Below the pieces are notes generated by a model. That model did not search any database and was not told the origin of the DNA. It saw only the letters and a list, made by a program, of their open reading frames with translations. The translations under genes and the position numbers were made by a program. DNA of 64,000 nt from positions 1 through 64,000 of the forward strand of contig NZ_AUBB01000027.1 in assembly GCF_000429025.1 (NCBI RefSeq). The letters are read 5' to 3'. Origin of the DNA: Actinospineispora spinosispora DSM 44797. Lineage in GTDB: Bacteria; Actinomycetota; Actinomycetes; Mycobacteriales; Pseudonocardiaceae. Shown piece by piece: positions 1 to 8,795 of this stretch; within the stretch, counting starts at the first letter, position 1, and each line of letters begins with the position of its first letter.

Positions 1-783
1 GAAGCGCACTGGCTGATCAGCCACCTCGACCAAGACGGACCCGAACCCGGCGAAGACGGATGCGACGAGCTGCTCAACGAACTGTGGCTCACCCCGAACC
101 CCGACGGCGGCGGCTGGATCAAAGGCACCCTCGACGCCGGATCCTTCGAAGAAATCAAACGCGCCGTCCTGGCCACACTCCTGCCAGAAGAAGATGAACG
201 CAAGACCCTGCCCGAACGGCAAGCCGACGCACTCGCCGAAATCTGCTCCCACTCCCTCGACGAAGGCCGGCTACCCGCCGAAGGCGGAGTACGCCCACAC
301 GTCACCGTCATCATGACCGAACACGACCTACAGCAGAAAGCACGCGGCGCGCAGCTGGAGTTCGGCGGCAAAGCACCCGCCTCCTACCTACGCGCGATGT
401 TGTGCGACTGCGGGATCACCCCTGTTGTGCTCGGCGGCAAAAGCCTCCCCATCGACGTCGGGTACGAGTCACGCACCGCACCCACCGGGCTCCGCAAAGC
501 ACTCTCCGTGCGAGACCGGGGCTGCGCCCACCCCGGATGCACACGGCCACCGCACTGGTGCCAGGTCCACCACGTCATCGAATGGAGCGCCGGCGGCCGG
601 ACCGACCTCGACAACTGCATGCTGCTGTGCAAACAACACCACCGCATGATCCACACCAGCGGATGGACCGTCACCATCCGAGACGGATCGCCCGAATTCA
701 TCCCACCCAAATGGCTCGACCCCACCCAAACGGCACGGCGAAGACCCACGCCACCGATGTCACTTTCAGACGCCTCCGACTAG
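1..783 (+). CDS. DUF222 / HNH endonuclease domain protein, 5' end outside window
   Basis: The reading frame is open from the first base, so the N-terminus is missing; 260 residues remain. The visible part starts in the C-terminal portion of a DUF222 region (the ERQADALAEI stretch is typical of it) and ends in an HNH nuclease module: Cys-x4-Cys near residues 175-180, a His-His pair near 190, then Asn, Cys and a final HH. These proteins (13E12 repeat family) are numerous in actinomycetes and their role is unclear; nuclease activity is inferred from the intact motif. The ATG at 313 lies inside the domain and is not taken as the start. Confidence 0.85.
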   Translation, partial: EAHWLISHLDQDGPEPGEDGCDELLNELWLTPNPDGGGWIKGTLDAGSFEEIKRAVLATLLPEEDERKTLPERQADALAEICSHSLDEGRLPAEGGVRPHVTVIMTEHDLQQKARGAQLEFGGKAPASYLRAMLCDCGITPVVLGGKSLPIDVGYESRTAPTGLRKALSVRDRGCAHPGCTRPPHWCQVHHVIEWSAGGRTDLDNCMLLCKQHHRMIHTSGWTVTIRDGSPEFIPPKWLDPTQTARRRPTPPMSLSDASD

Positions 784-960
784 CGAGGTTGCACCCGTTC
801 GTACAGACCCCTGGGCGCCCGCGCAACCAATAAATAGAGCTACATCGTCGACGAGACAAATTGTGTTACATGGAGAAGCTCCCGTTTTAAAGCTTTGGCA
901 TCCAGAACCTCGGAACCTAACCTGCAAAAGCACGAACATTCTGAGATGAGGGGATGCATC

Positions 961-1335
961 ATGAAACGAGGCCGCAATCTAGGACTCGCGGTACTGCTCA
1001 CCAGTGGGCTCGCCGGTGCGATGGTAGCGACTGCGCCGGTCGCCTTCGCGGCGTCCGCACCTGCCGCACATACTAGCTCTGACCTGCAGCAATCAGCATT
1101 TCGCGCCGAGCCGCCGCGTGGCGACTACGCACGGGGTTACGACGACGGCCGCCAGCAGGGCGTCAAGGACGGCACCCACGACGCGAATGTCGACTGCCAG
1201 AAACAGAAGCGAGCCTCAGCTCGCGGCGCGGGTGAATACCAGCGCGGCTGGGAAGCGGGATACAACGCCGGATACGAGTTCGGGTACAACAAGACGTACA
1301 ACGAGAAGTGCAAATCGGGCAAGAGCCACAAGTAA
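961..1335 (+). CDS. Small secreted protein of unknown function
   Basis: A 124-residue protein with a clear Sec signal peptide (MKRGRN, then a hydrophobic stretch ending near AFAAS at about residue 31). The mature part is rich in Gly, Tyr, Asp and Lys, with repeated short motifs of the type ARGYDDGRQQG, QRGWEAGYNAGYEFGY and two cysteines that could pair. No family recognised. ATG 961 was chosen because a purine-rich stretch (GAGATGAGGGG) lies just upstream and the signal peptide begins there. The 177-bp AT-richer gap before it probably holds the promoter (TTGTGT followed 18 bp later by TTTAAA is a weak candidate). Confidence 0.7.
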   Translation: MKRGRNLGLAVLLTSGLAGAMVATAPVAFAASAPAAHTSSDLQQSAFRAEPPRGDYARGYDDGRQQGVKDGTHDANVDCQKQKRASARGAGEYQRGWEAGYNAGYEFGYNKTYNEKCKSGKSHK

Positions 1336-1386
1336 TTGTCCGATGGTCGTACCGTCAATCTGACTAAAGTTGCACTCGACAGTACA

Positions 1387-1418
1387 AACGCCGGGCTCCC
1401 ATCGTGGGGCCCGGCGTT
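1387..1418. terminator. Hairpin terminator between convergent genes
   Basis: Perfect 10-bp stem AACGCCGGGC / GCCCGGCGTT, extended inwards by CCCA/TGGG around a 3-nt loop with one bulged T. It lies between the stop codons of two convergent genes and can serve both. No uridine run, as is usual for actinomycete terminators. Confidence 0.7.
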
Positions 1419-1433
1419 CGTGCGGGTGAAGTC

Positions 1434-1670
1434 TCAGTGCCCGAGCTCACCCCGCACGGCCCGTTCGATCAGGATCGGTAAGAACGAGCGCACCGGCGCA
1501 TCCGTGAACCGCTGGTACATGCGCGCGAAGGTCTCGCGCACGCGCTCCTCGGTGATCTCCCGCCTACCGGCGAGCTGCGCAATCAGACGCCCCTCGGTGT
1601 CGGCGAGCTGTTGGGCGAGCTGCCGCTCTTCCGGCGTCTCGCGGACGGGCGTCCGTTGGGCATGCGTCAT
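1434..1670 (-). CDS. Small protein resembling three-helix-bundle dimerisation domains
   Basis: A 78-residue, highly charged and probably all-helical protein. The C-terminal half (RVRETFARMYQRFTDAPVRS and the following FLPILIERAVR) resembles the short actinobacterial three-helix-bundle dimerisation domain proteins (related to DUF3562), recognised by the APVR-x-F-x-P-x-L-x-E-R pattern. The N-terminal half (PEERQLAQQLADTEGRLIAQ) may be a coiled coil. Function unknown. A purine-rich stretch on the minus strand (AGGAGGTTTCCCG) precedes the ATG. Confidence 0.6.
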   Translation of the reverse strand: MTHAQRTPVRETPEERQLAQQLADTEGRLIAQLAGRREITEERVRETFARMYQRFTDAPVRSFLPILIERAVRGELGH

Positions 1671-1872
1671 CGGGAAACCTCCTGCGTGGATGAAGAGGCG
1701 ACGGTGCGAGCAGTGCAGTCGTCAGCACTTACGAGCGTAGATGAAGTTGAGTGCTCAAGTAGGGCTGATGTTGTGCTTCACCTGAGAGGCCCAACCGGAC
1801 AACCGCCGTCGACCGATCAGGGAGCGGTCTAAGGTCGTCGACGTCACCTTGCCGGCACTCCGGGAGACTCCG

Positions 1873-2352
1873 ATGGGCTCGTTCGACGTGCTGCTCGACG
1901 CCGAGCGCACCCAGCTCGACGCGTTCGTCGAGGAGTATCGGAGTGCCTTCGACATGACGCTCGACGGCCTCACCGACGAGCAGGTGCGCCGCCGCCTCGT
2001 CCCGTCGGCGACGACCCTGCTCGGACTGCTCAAGCACGTGACGTGGATGCAGCGGGTGTGGTTCGAGGAGTGCGTCGGCGGCACGTCCCGCATGGAGCTC
2101 GGACTGGTGCAGAGCCCGGGTGAGTCGTTCCGGCTCACCGATGACGACACCGTCGCCTCCGTCACGGCGGCCCACCGGGAGGCCTGCGCGACGGCCAGGG
2201 CAGCGGTCGGCGACCTATCGCTGGACGCCGTCGTGACCGGTCATCGGACCGGGCCGCGCACGGTGCGCTGGGTGTACCTGCAGGTCCTGCGCGAGCTGGC
2301 CCAGCACTGCGGGCACGCCGACATCCTGCGCGAGCAGTTGCTCGCCGGCTGA
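1873..2352 (+). CDS. DinB-family (DUF664) protein, probably mycothiol-dependent
   Basis: 159 residues of the DinB four-helix superfamily, DUF664 branch. Visible metal-ligand candidates are the His in LLGLLKHVTWM and the two His in the C-terminal ELAQHCGHADILREQL motif, the usual triad of this fold. Actinobacterial members include mycothiol-dependent S-transferases and maleylpyruvate isomerases; the substrate here cannot be told. ATG 1873 is preferred over the in-frame TTG at 1849 because GGGAG at 1862-1866 lies six bases before it. Monocistronic by spacing. Confidence 0.8.
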   Translation: MGSFDVLLDAERTQLDAFVEEYRSAFDMTLDGLTDEQVRRRLVPSATTLLGLLKHVTWMQRVWFEECVGGTSRMELGLVQSPGESFRLTDDDTVASVTAAHREACATARAAVGDLSLDAVVTGHRTGPRTVRWVYLQVLRELAQHCGHADILREQLLAG

Positions 2353-2388
2353 GCCCTCCCGGGCCCGGTCACGGTCGCCATAGGAAAC

Positions 2389-2495
2389 CCCTATAGGGCC
2401 CGCTCATATTTCGTCTTTGCGTACCGCTCTTTTCCGAACGTACGGTGAAAAAGTCGACGAGGCACTCACCACGAGTCGCCGAGGATTCGTCGACT
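2389..2495. promoter_or_regulatory. Leader of the SDR operon with palindrome and inverted repeat
   Basis: The 167-bp gap before the SDR pair has a perfect 10-bp palindrome CCCTATAGGG (2389-2398), preceded by a partial copy CCATAGG, and further down a 9-bp inverted repeat AGTCGACGA (2452-2460) / TCGTCGACT (2487-2495) in the transcribed leader. These are operator or leader-hairpin candidates; the regulator is not known. Confidence 0.4.
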
Positions 2496-2519
2496 CTTTT
2501 CGTCGAAAGGGCCGGTGGC

Positions 2520-3284
2520 ATGACCACGTTCGAAAACAAGTCAGAACTCAAGGGAAAGCGGGCACTGGTCACGGGTGGTTCTCGCGGAATCGGAGCGGCC
2601 GTCGTACGCGGACTCCTGGACGCCGGTGCCGAGGTTCTCACCACCGCCAGGTCGACGACGACCGCGGCACCCGAAGGCGCCGCCTTCGTGACGGCCGACG
2701 TGCGGACGCCCGCCGGGGTGGAGGCGCTCGCCTCGGCGGCGCGGGAAGTGCTCGGCGAGGTGGACATCCTGGTCCACAACGTGGGCGGGGCGGAGCCCTA
2801 CAAGGACGCATTGGCGATCCCTGACGAGGGGTGGCGGGACGCGCTCGACCTGAACTATCTCGCGTCGGTGCGGCTGGACTCCCTGCTGGCACCGGGGATG
2901 CGGGAGCGACGTTCGGGGGCGATCGTGCACGTGTCGTCGGCCGCGGTGCTCACTCCGATCGGACCGTTCCTGCACTACGTGGCGGCGAAGGCGGCACTCG
3001 AGTACTACAGCCGGGGGCTCGCCCTGGAGCTTGCGCCGCATGGGGTCCGGGTCAACGCCGTGTCTCCCGGCAGGACCGCCACCCCGGGCGGTGAGGCGAC
3101 GAGAGAGCTGTGGGCGCGCCTCGACGCGGCGCCGGGCCATGGCGACGTCACGGCGCCGCCGTTGGGGCGCGAGGGCCGGCCCGAGGACATCGCCGAGGCT
3201 GTGCTGTTCCTCGTGTCCGAGCGGGCGAGCTGGTTGACCGGACGGAATCTCATCGTGGACGGCGGCGAATACCCGATGGGTTGA
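2520..3284 (+). CDS. Short-chain dehydrogenase/reductase (SDR), first of a tandem pair
   Basis: 254-residue classical SDR oxidoreductase using NAD(P)H. The nucleotide-binding motif TGGSRGIG is at residues 18-25, the catalytic Ser in VHVSS at 139-140, and the Tyr-x3-Lys pair at Tyr153 and Lys157 (HYVAAK). The ASWLTGRNLIVDGG ending is typical. The usual NNAG is replaced by HNVGG (86-90). An Arg in the cofactor loop (TTARS) suggests NADPH. Start ATG 2520 places the motif at the family's usual distance and has AAAGGG upstream. It is probably co-transcribed with the next SDR 37 bp downstream. Substrate unknown. Confidence 0.88.
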   Translation: MTTFENKSELKGKRALVTGGSRGIGAAVVRGLLDAGAEVLTTARSTTTAAPEGAAFVTADVRTPAGVEALASAAREVLGEVDILVHNVGGAEPYKDALAIPDEGWRDALDLNYLASVRLDSLLAPGMRERRSGAIVHVSSAAVLTPIGPFLHYVAAKAALEYYSRGLALELAPHGVRVNAVSPGRTATPGGEATRELWARLDAAPGHGDVTAPPLGREGRPEDIAEAVLFLVSERASWLTGRNLIVDGGEYPMG

Positions 3285-3321
3285 TACCGGCTGTTCCCTC
3301 ATTATGAAAGGCCGCACGACA

Positions 3322-4050
3322 ATGGAACTACAGGGAAAAATCGCACTGGTCACCGGCGGCACTTCCGGAATCGGATTGGCGACCGCTCGATTGTTGGCCC
3401 GCGCCGGTGCCGAGGTCGTCATCACCGGCCGCGACGTCCGGCGTGGCGAGAACGCGGTGCACTCCTTACGGGAGGACGGCGTTGTCCGATTCGTTCCGGC
3501 TGACCTCGCCGACCTGGACTCGGTCACCGAACTGGCCCGCCGGAGCGGCCCGGTCGACATCCTCGTGAACAACGCGGGCGCCTATCCGACCTCGCCCACC
3601 GTCGACCAGAGCGTGGCCGACTACGAACGGACCTTCGACACCAATGTGCGCGGTGCCTACTTCCTGGTCGTCGCGCTCGCGCCGCACATGCTGGAGAGGG
3701 GCGGGGGCAGCATCGTCAACGTCACGACACTCGCGGCGGTCAAGGGCTTCCCCGGCGCTTCGGTCTACGGCGCGTCCAAGGCCGCGTTGGACTCGCTGAC
3801 CCGGACCTGGGCGGCGGAGTTCGCCGATCGCGGGGTACGGGTCAACAGCGTCTCGCCCGGCCCGACCCGCACCGAAGGCGTACTGACCGAGTGGGGCGAG
3901 GGCATCGAGGACGTGGCGAAGGGTCTGGGGATCCAGCGGACGGCCGAGCCGTCCGAGATCGCCGAGGCGATCGTCTTCCTCGCGTCTCCTCGCGCCGGCT
4001 ACATCACCGGCACCACTCTGCACGTCGACGCGGGTGGCACCGTCTTCTGA
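3322..4050 (+). CDS. Short-chain dehydrogenase/reductase, second of tandem pair
   Basis: 242-residue classical SDR: TGGTSGIG at residues 11-18, NNAG at 83-86 and YGASK at 149-153. The normal catalytic Ser position reads VNVTT (about 135-136), so Thr replaces Ser; some SDRs tolerate this, but activity should not be assumed. ATG 3322 is chosen over ATG 3304 because GAAAGG (3306-3311) is correctly spaced only for the later start. The gene ends three bases before the stop of the convergent LysR gene. Probably acts with the preceding SDR on the same or successive substrates. Confidence 0.86.
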   Translation: MELQGKIALVTGGTSGIGLATARLLARAGAEVVITGRDVRRGENAVHSLREDGVVRFVPADLADLDSVTELARRSGPVDILVNNAGAYPTSPTVDQSVADYERTFDTNVRGAYFLVVALAPHMLERGGGSIVNVTTLAAVKGFPGASVYGASKAALDSLTRTWAAEFADRGVRVNSVSPGPTRTEGVLTEWGEGIEDVAKGLGIQRTAEPSEIAEAIVFLASPRAGYITGTTLHVDAGGTVF

Positions 4051-4053
4051 CCC

Positions 4054-4947
4054 TCAGGAGGCCGGTGAGACAGCGGCCTCGGTCCACGCCTCCTGGCGCA
4101 GGAGCTCGAGCAGAGCGGTCTCCGCCGGGCCGGCTCCGTGGCGCAGCACGGCGATGACGGGCTGGGGGACGACGGGGCACACCGGTCGGACGAGGTGCTC
4201 GTAGCCCTCGGGCACCGCCGAGGCCGGAACCAGCGTCACCCCCAGCCCCTGGGCGGCCCACCGCACGGCGGTCGCGGTCTGGGACACGCGAGCGGCCGTG
4301 GTCGGGGCCAGGTCGTTGTCCCGCAGCACGGCCAGCAGCACGCCGTCGAGCGCGCTGTCCCGGTCGAACCGCACCCACGGCTCGCCCGCCAGCTCCCGCA
4401 GCTCGACCCGGCCCGAGGCGAGCAGCCGGTGCCCGGCGCCCAGCACCACGACGAACTCCTCGTCGCCGAGATGGTGGGCGTCGGCGGGGGTCCGCTCGCA
4501 TGCCGCCATCAGCGCGAGATCGAGCACGCCCCGGTGGCACAGCCGTTCCAGCTCAGCGGAGCTCGGTTCCTCGAAGACGGTGACCTCCAGCCGGGGGAAG
4601 CGACGACGCAGTGCACCCAGCGCACCCGGCATCTGTCGCGTGCCGAAGCCCATCTGCGCCGCGACGACCAGCTCACCCACCAGCTCATCGGCACCGGCCC
4701 GCGCCGTCGCCCTCGCCCGCCGCGACGCACTCACCGCGACCTCGGCCTCACGCAGGAACGCACGACCGACCGCGGTGGGCACGAGCCCGCTCGGCGTCCG
4801 GTCGAACAGCTGCACCCCGAGCTCCCGCTCCAGGCCGCGAATCTGCTGCGACACCGACGGCTGAGCGACGCGCAACATCTCGGCCGCCGCCGTCACCGAA
4901 CCCTTCTCGGCGATTGCCAGGGCGTACTCGTACTGACGAAGGCTCAT
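4054..4947 (-). CDS. LysR-family transcriptional regulator
   Basis: 297 residues. The N-terminal winged helix-turn-helix (about 1-60; MSLRQYEYALAIAEKGSVTA, then AEMLRVAQPSVSQQIRGLER) is followed by a periplasmic-binding-protein-like effector domain (about 90-290), the standard LysR layout. ATG 4947 is preceded by GGGAG; upstream in-frame codons run through the tRNA gene and are excluded. LysR regulators often control a neighbouring divergent gene, but here the neighbours are the convergent SDR pair and a tRNA, so the target is open; the SDR pair is the nearest candidate. Confidence 0.88.
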   Translation of the reverse strand: MSLRQYEYALAIAEKGSVTAAAEMLRVAQPSVSQQIRGLERELGVQLFDRTPSGLVPTAVGRAFLREAEVAVSASRRARATARAGADELVGELVVAAQMGFGTRQMPGALGALRRRFPRLEVTVFEEPSSAELERLCHRGVLDLALMAACERTPADAHHLGDEEFVVVLGAGHRLLASGRVELRELAGEPWVRFDRDSALDGVLLAVLRDNDLAPTTAARVSQTATAVRWAAQGLGVTLVPASAVPEGYEHLVRPVCPVVPQPVIAVLRHGAGPAETALLELLRQEAWTEAAVSPAS

Positions 4948-5067
4948 CGACTCCCGCCCCTCCCGCTGCACTCGGCGCACTGCCCAGTGTCGCACCGCGG
5001 GGGCCGCGCGTGCGTTCCACGCAACAGAGCCCCGGTCGCCATGTTCGGCTACCGGGGCTCTGACCTG

Positions 5068-5152
5068 CGGTGGCGGTGGGATTTGAACCCACGGAGGCGT
5101 TAACCTCACACGCTTTCGAGGCGTGCTCCTTCGGCCGCTCGGACACGCCACC
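5068..5152 (-). tRNA. tRNA-Ser (anticodon CGA)
   Basis: Class II cloverleaf on the minus strand: acceptor GGTGGCG paired with CGCCACC, discriminator G, D arm TCC...GGA, anticodon loop CTCGAAA with anticodon CGA at 5116-5118, long variable arm, and T arm GTGGG-TTCAAAT-CCCAC. All stems pair. Reads UCG codons. No encoded CCA. Confidence 0.95.
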
Positions 5153-5198
5153 GCCGAGAACAATACCTCAGTGACCGCGGCCACCGATCACGCCCCGG

Positions 5199-6002
5199 CT
5201 ACAGGTGCGGCTGGCCGGTGGAGGCGCTGGTCCCGCCGTCGACGGGCAGGATCGCGCCGGTCACGTAGGCGGCCGCCGAGCTGGCCAGGAACAGGACGGC
5301 GGGGGCGATGTCGGCGGGCTGGGCGACGCGGCCGAGTGCGATCCGGTTGACGAACTGCGCGTGCAGCCCGTCGTCCTCGGCGACGGCGCGGGTGATGTCG
5401 GTGACGGTGAACGCGGGGGCGACCGCGTTGAGGCGCACGCCGCGCGGGCCCCAGTCCAGGGCGAGTGAGCGGACGAAGTTGGAGACCGCCGCCTTCGTGG
5501 CGTTGTAGCCGGCCTGACCCCAGTCGCCGCGCGAACCGGACACGCTGGACACCGCGACGAGGTTGCCGCCGGACTCCGCCAGCCGGGGCAGGGCGGCCTT
5601 GGCCAGGTGGAAGAAGCCGTCGACGTTGGCCGAACGCAGCGACTCCCAGTCGGCGTCGTCCAGCTCGGTCAGCGGGCCGTTCGCGTAGCCGGCGGCATTG
5701 CTGACCACCACGTCCAGCTTGCCGAACGGGGTGATGACCTGGTCGATCAGGTCACGGACCTGCTGGCCGTCGCCGACGTCCGCCGCGACCGCCTCGGCCC
5801 GCGCCGGGTCGGCGTCCTTCAACGCCTCGTCGAGCTTGTCCTTGCGGCGCCCGGTGATGACCACGTTCGCACCGGCGGCGAGGAACGCCTGGGTGATCGC
5901 CAGTCCGATCCCGCTGCCGCCGCCGGTGATCAGCACGGTCGAGCCGGTGAAGTCGTAGGTTGTCGTGCCCTGTGTCATACCTGCTTGGACGCCACAGGGC
6001 AC
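5199..6002 (-). CDS. SDR oxidoreductase, last gene of the aromatic-type operon
   Basis: 267-residue SDR with TGGGSGIG near residue 27, SNAAG in the NNAG position, SSVSGS with the catalytic Ser, and GYNATK for Tyr-x3-Lys. It follows the acyl-CoA ligase with only 10 bases between. The GTG at 6002 is chosen because AGGA, overlapping the ligase's TAG stop, is correctly placed for it, which implies translational coupling; a start eight codons later (ATG 5978) is possible. Likely oxidises or reduces an intermediate of the pathway encoded by the operon; the precise reaction cannot be read from sequence. Confidence 0.87.
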   Translation of the reverse strand: MPCGVQAGMTQGTTTYDFTGSTVLITGGGSGIGLAITQAFLAAGANVVITGRRKDKLDEALKDADPARAEAVAADVGDGQQVRDLIDQVITPFGKLDVVVSNAAGYANGPLTELDDADWESLRSANVDGFFHLAKAALPRLAESGGNLVAVSSVSGSRGDWGQAGYNATKAAVSNFVRSLALDWGPRGVRLNAVAPAFTVTDITRAVAEDDGLHAQFVNRIALGRVAQPADIAPAVLFLASSAAAYVTGAILPVDGGTSASTGQPHL

Positions 6003-6012
6003 GGGATCATTC

Positions 6013-7716
6013 CTACTGGCCCTTGAGTTCGGGGAAGTCCTCCTCGCGGAACTCGCCCTCCCGCGAGCCGGTCTCCTCCTGGCCGCGCAGCTGCACGCGG
6101 CGGATCTTGCCGGAGATCGTCTTGGGCAGGTCGGCGAACTCCAGCCGGCGGATGCGCTTGTAGGGCGCCAGGTGCTCGCGGGCGTACTTGAGAATGGACA
6201 GTGCGGTCTCGCGGTCCGGAGTATGACCGGAGGTCAGCACGACATACGCCTTCGGGACGGCCAGCCGGATCTCGTCCGGCGCGGGGACCACGGCGGCCTC
6301 CGCGACGGCGTCGTGCTCGATCAGCACGCTCTCCAGCTCGAACGGTGAGATGCGGTAGTCCGACGCCTTGAACACGTCGTCCGCGCGGCCCACGTAGGTG
6401 ATGTACCCGTCCTCGTCGCGGGAGGCCACGTCGCCGGTGTGGTAGAAACCGCCGGCCATCGCCTCGGCGTTGCGTTCGGCGTCGTCGCGGTAGCCGACCA
6501 TCAGGCCGAGCGGGCGCTGCGCCAGGTCGAGGCAGATCTCGCCCTCCTCGGCGCGCTCACCGGACGCGACGTCGACCAGTGCCACCGCGAACCCGGGGAT
6601 CGGGCGGCCCATCGAGCCGGGCTTGAGCAGCTGGCCGGGCGAGTTGCCGATCTGCACGGTCGTCTCGGTCTGGCCGAACCCGTCCCGGATGCGCACGCCC
6701 CAGGCCTTCTCGACGCGTTCGATGACCTCGGGGTTCAGCGGTTCGCCGGCGCCGACGACCTTCGCCGGTGGGTTCTTCAGCGCGGTCAGGTCGGCCTGGA
6801 TCAGCATCCGCCACACGGTCGGCGGTGCGCAGAACGAGTCGACGCCACAGCGGCCGATGACCTCCAGCATGGTGGCCGCGTCGAACCGGGCGTAGTTGTA
6901 GATCAGCACGGTCGCGCCCGCGTTCCACGGTGCGTACACGTTCGACCAGGCGTGCTTGGCCCAGCCGGGCGAGGAGATGTTCAGGTGCACGTCGCCGGGT
7001 TCGAGGCCGATCCAGTACATGGTCGACAGGTGCCCGACCGGGTAGGAGGCCTGGGTGTGCTCGACGAGCTTCGGCTTCGCCGTCGTGCCGGAGGTGAAGT
7101 ACAGCAGGAGGGTGTCGGAGGCCAAGGTCGCGCCGTCGGGGGTGAACTCTTCAGACTCGCCGGTGGAGGTCGCGTACTCGATCCAGCCCTCGACCTCGTC
7201 GCCGACCGCGATGCGGGTGTAGTCACCGGCGACCGCGTCCCACTTGCCGGTCTCCGCCGACGCGACGACGACGTGTTTGGCCTGGCCCCGGTCGATCCGG
7301 TCGCGCAGGTCGGACTCGGCGAGCAGTGTGGTCGCCGGGATGACCACGGCGCCGAGCTTCATCGCGGCGAGGATCATCTCCCACAGCTCGACCTGGTTGC
7401 CGAGCATCAGCACGATCCGGTCGCCCCTGCCGACGCCCTGAGCACGCAGCCAGTTGGCGACCTGCGCAGAGCGCGCGGACATCTCGGCGAACGTCCACTT
7501 CCGCTCCGAACCGTCCTGCTCGACGATCCACAACGCCGGACGGTCGGCGCTGTCCGGGGCGCTGCCCAGGTGATCGAACCAGTCGAGCGCCCAGTTGAAC
7601 TCGTCCAGCTCCGGCCACCGGAAGCCCGCGTACGCGGTGTCGTAGTCCTCCCGGTTGTCCAGCAGGAACTGCCGCGCGGTCCGGAACTCGGTCAACCCAG
7701 TCTTGTCTGAGAGCAC
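6013..7716 (-). CDS. Acyl/aryl-CoA synthetase (AMP-forming)
   Basis: 567-residue ANL-superfamily adenylating enzyme that activates a carboxylic acid to its CoA thioester using ATP. Motifs: YFTSGTTAKPK (P-loop-like), FGQTETT, YHTGDVASRDEDGYI with the hinge region GRADDVFKASDYRI, and the C-terminal catalytic Lys in TISGKIRR. The overall look is of medium-chain or aryl acid ligases (ACSM/benzoate type). GTG 7716 is preferred because AGGG lies eight bases before it and it avoids overlap with the preceding gene, which ends at 7734. Third gene of the amidohydrolase-dioxygenase-ligase-SDR operon, so an aromatic acid or its ring-cleavage product is the probable substrate. Confidence 0.88.
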   Translation of the reverse strand: MLSDKTGLTEFRTARQFLLDNREDYDTAYAGFRWPELDEFNWALDWFDHLGSAPDSADRPALWIVEQDGSERKWTFAEMSARSAQVANWLRAQGVGRGDRIVLMLGNQVELWEMILAAMKLGAVVIPATTLLAESDLRDRIDRGQAKHVVVASAETGKWDAVAGDYTRIAVGDEVEGWIEYATSTGESEEFTPDGATLASDTLLLYFTSGTTAKPKLVEHTQASYPVGHLSTMYWIGLEPGDVHLNISSPGWAKHAWSNVYAPWNAGATVLIYNYARFDAATMLEVIGRCGVDSFCAPPTVWRMLIQADLTALKNPPAKVVGAGEPLNPEVIERVEKAWGVRIRDGFGQTETTVQIGNSPGQLLKPGSMGRPIPGFAVALVDVASGERAEEGEICLDLAQRPLGLMVGYRDDAERNAEAMAGGFYHTGDVASRDEDGYITYVGRADDVFKASDYRISPFELESVLIEHDAVAEAAVVPAPDEIRLAVPKAYVVLTSGHTPDRETALSILKYAREHLAPYKRIRRLEFADLPKTISGKIRRVQLRGQEETGSREGEFREEDFPELKGQ

Positions 7717-7733
7717 CTCAGGAACCCTAACTT

Positions 7734-8795
7734 TCAGCCGAAGATGGCGAAACACTTGTTCGAGTTGAATACGTCGGTCGTCACGAAGTTCGACCAGGTC
7801 AGTGGCATGCCCAGCTCCTGCATGGCGCCGGCGAGGCAGAACCAGTTGAGCATCTCGTGCTGACCGGCGTCGACGACCTGTGTGCCGGTCGTGGACGTCC
7901 AGGTGTCCCAGTCACCGGCCTCGAACGCACGGTAGAGCCGCAGGTCGGCCTCGGTGTCCGGGCGCAGGTGCCAGTCCTTGTCGTTGAGGAACGCGTGCGA
8001 CCAGCTGGAGCTGGCCACCAGCGCGACCTTCTGGCCGGTGCTCGCGAACGCCCTGGCGACCGCCGCGCCCAGCTGGAAGCACCGTTTCGGTGACGGGCCG
8101 ACCGGGTCGAGGCGTTCGTCGGAGATGTCCGCGAAGCGCGCCAGACCTCCTCTTCGGGCGATCGCGTGCTGGCCGTAGCAGTTCACCGTGATCGGCAGAA
8201 TCTTGTACGGGAATTCGCGGCCGGCGTTGTCGTAGTCCAGGAACAGCTGTGTGTTGGCGATCGCGTGCGGGAAGTGCCCCGCCTCGCGCTTCTGATAGCT
8301 GTACGCGACGTCGAAACCGTCTTCCAGGAGGTCGTTCGCCAGCCGTCGCGCGCCGTCGGCGTCGCCGTGCAGGGTGAACGTGGTGTCCTCCGGCAGACCC
8401 CACGCGTTGGGCGCGCCCCGGTTGTACATCAGGGTGAACGGGTCGACCTCGGTCTCGCCGTAGGCGAGCACACAGAACGGCGGGACGACCTCCTCGCGGA
8501 AGTTCTCGTACTGGTCGTCGCCCCAGACCAGCACGACGTCCGGGTTGAACGCGTCCAGCGCGTGGCGACAGTTCGCCAGTCCTTCGAGCAGCTCTTTGCG
8601 GTGCCCGGCGGCCGCCACGGTGCCGCCGTCGTCCGCCCATTCGCAGCGCATCAGCTCGGGCCAGTTCGCCGGGTCCTTGTCGGCTTCCGGGATGTCCGGA
8701 TCGGTGAGCGTCCACCGCAGCAGGTCGGCCATGTGCTCGTCGGTCACCGCGAGCAGCGGGTAGTGGGTGATGCCGAGCCCGAGGAACTGGTTCAT
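7734..8795 (-). CDS. Class III extradiol ring-cleavage dioxygenase (LigB-type)
   Basis: 353 residues of the LigB fold (PF02900), which opens dihydroxylated aromatic rings next to the hydroxyls with non-haem Fe(II). The N-terminal LGLGITHYPLL has the first metal-ligand His, VVLVWGDDQYENF and the C-terminal SSSWSHAFLNDKD supply further conserved acidic and His positions. There is no separate LigA small subunit in the operon. ATG 8795 has GGAGG upstream and overlaps the stop of the amidohydrolase gene by 4 bp (ATGA), so the two are translationally coupled. Substrate unknown; gallate-, protocatechuate- and catechol-like diols are all possible. Confidence 0.85.
   Translation of the reverse strand: MNQFLGLGITHYPLLAVTDEHMADLLRWTLTDPDIPEADKDPANWPELMRCEWADDGGTVAAAGHRKELLEGLANCRHALDAFNPDVVLVWGDDQYENFREEVVPPFCVLAYGETEVDPFTLMYNRGAPNAWGLPEDTTFTLHGDADGARRLANDLLEDGFDVAYSYQKREAGHFPHAIANTQLFLDYDNAGREFPYKILPITVNCYGQHAIARRGGLARFADISDERLDPVGPSPKRCFQLGAAVARAFASTGQKVALVASSSWSHAFLNDKDWHLRPDTEADLRLYRAFEAGDWDTWTSTTGTQVVDAGQHEMLNWFCLAGAMQELGMPLTWSNFVTTDVFNSNKCFAIFG

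Noticed and set aside
6439-7710. 423-codon plus-strand open frame
   Set aside because: Opposite-strand shadow of the acyl-CoA ligase.
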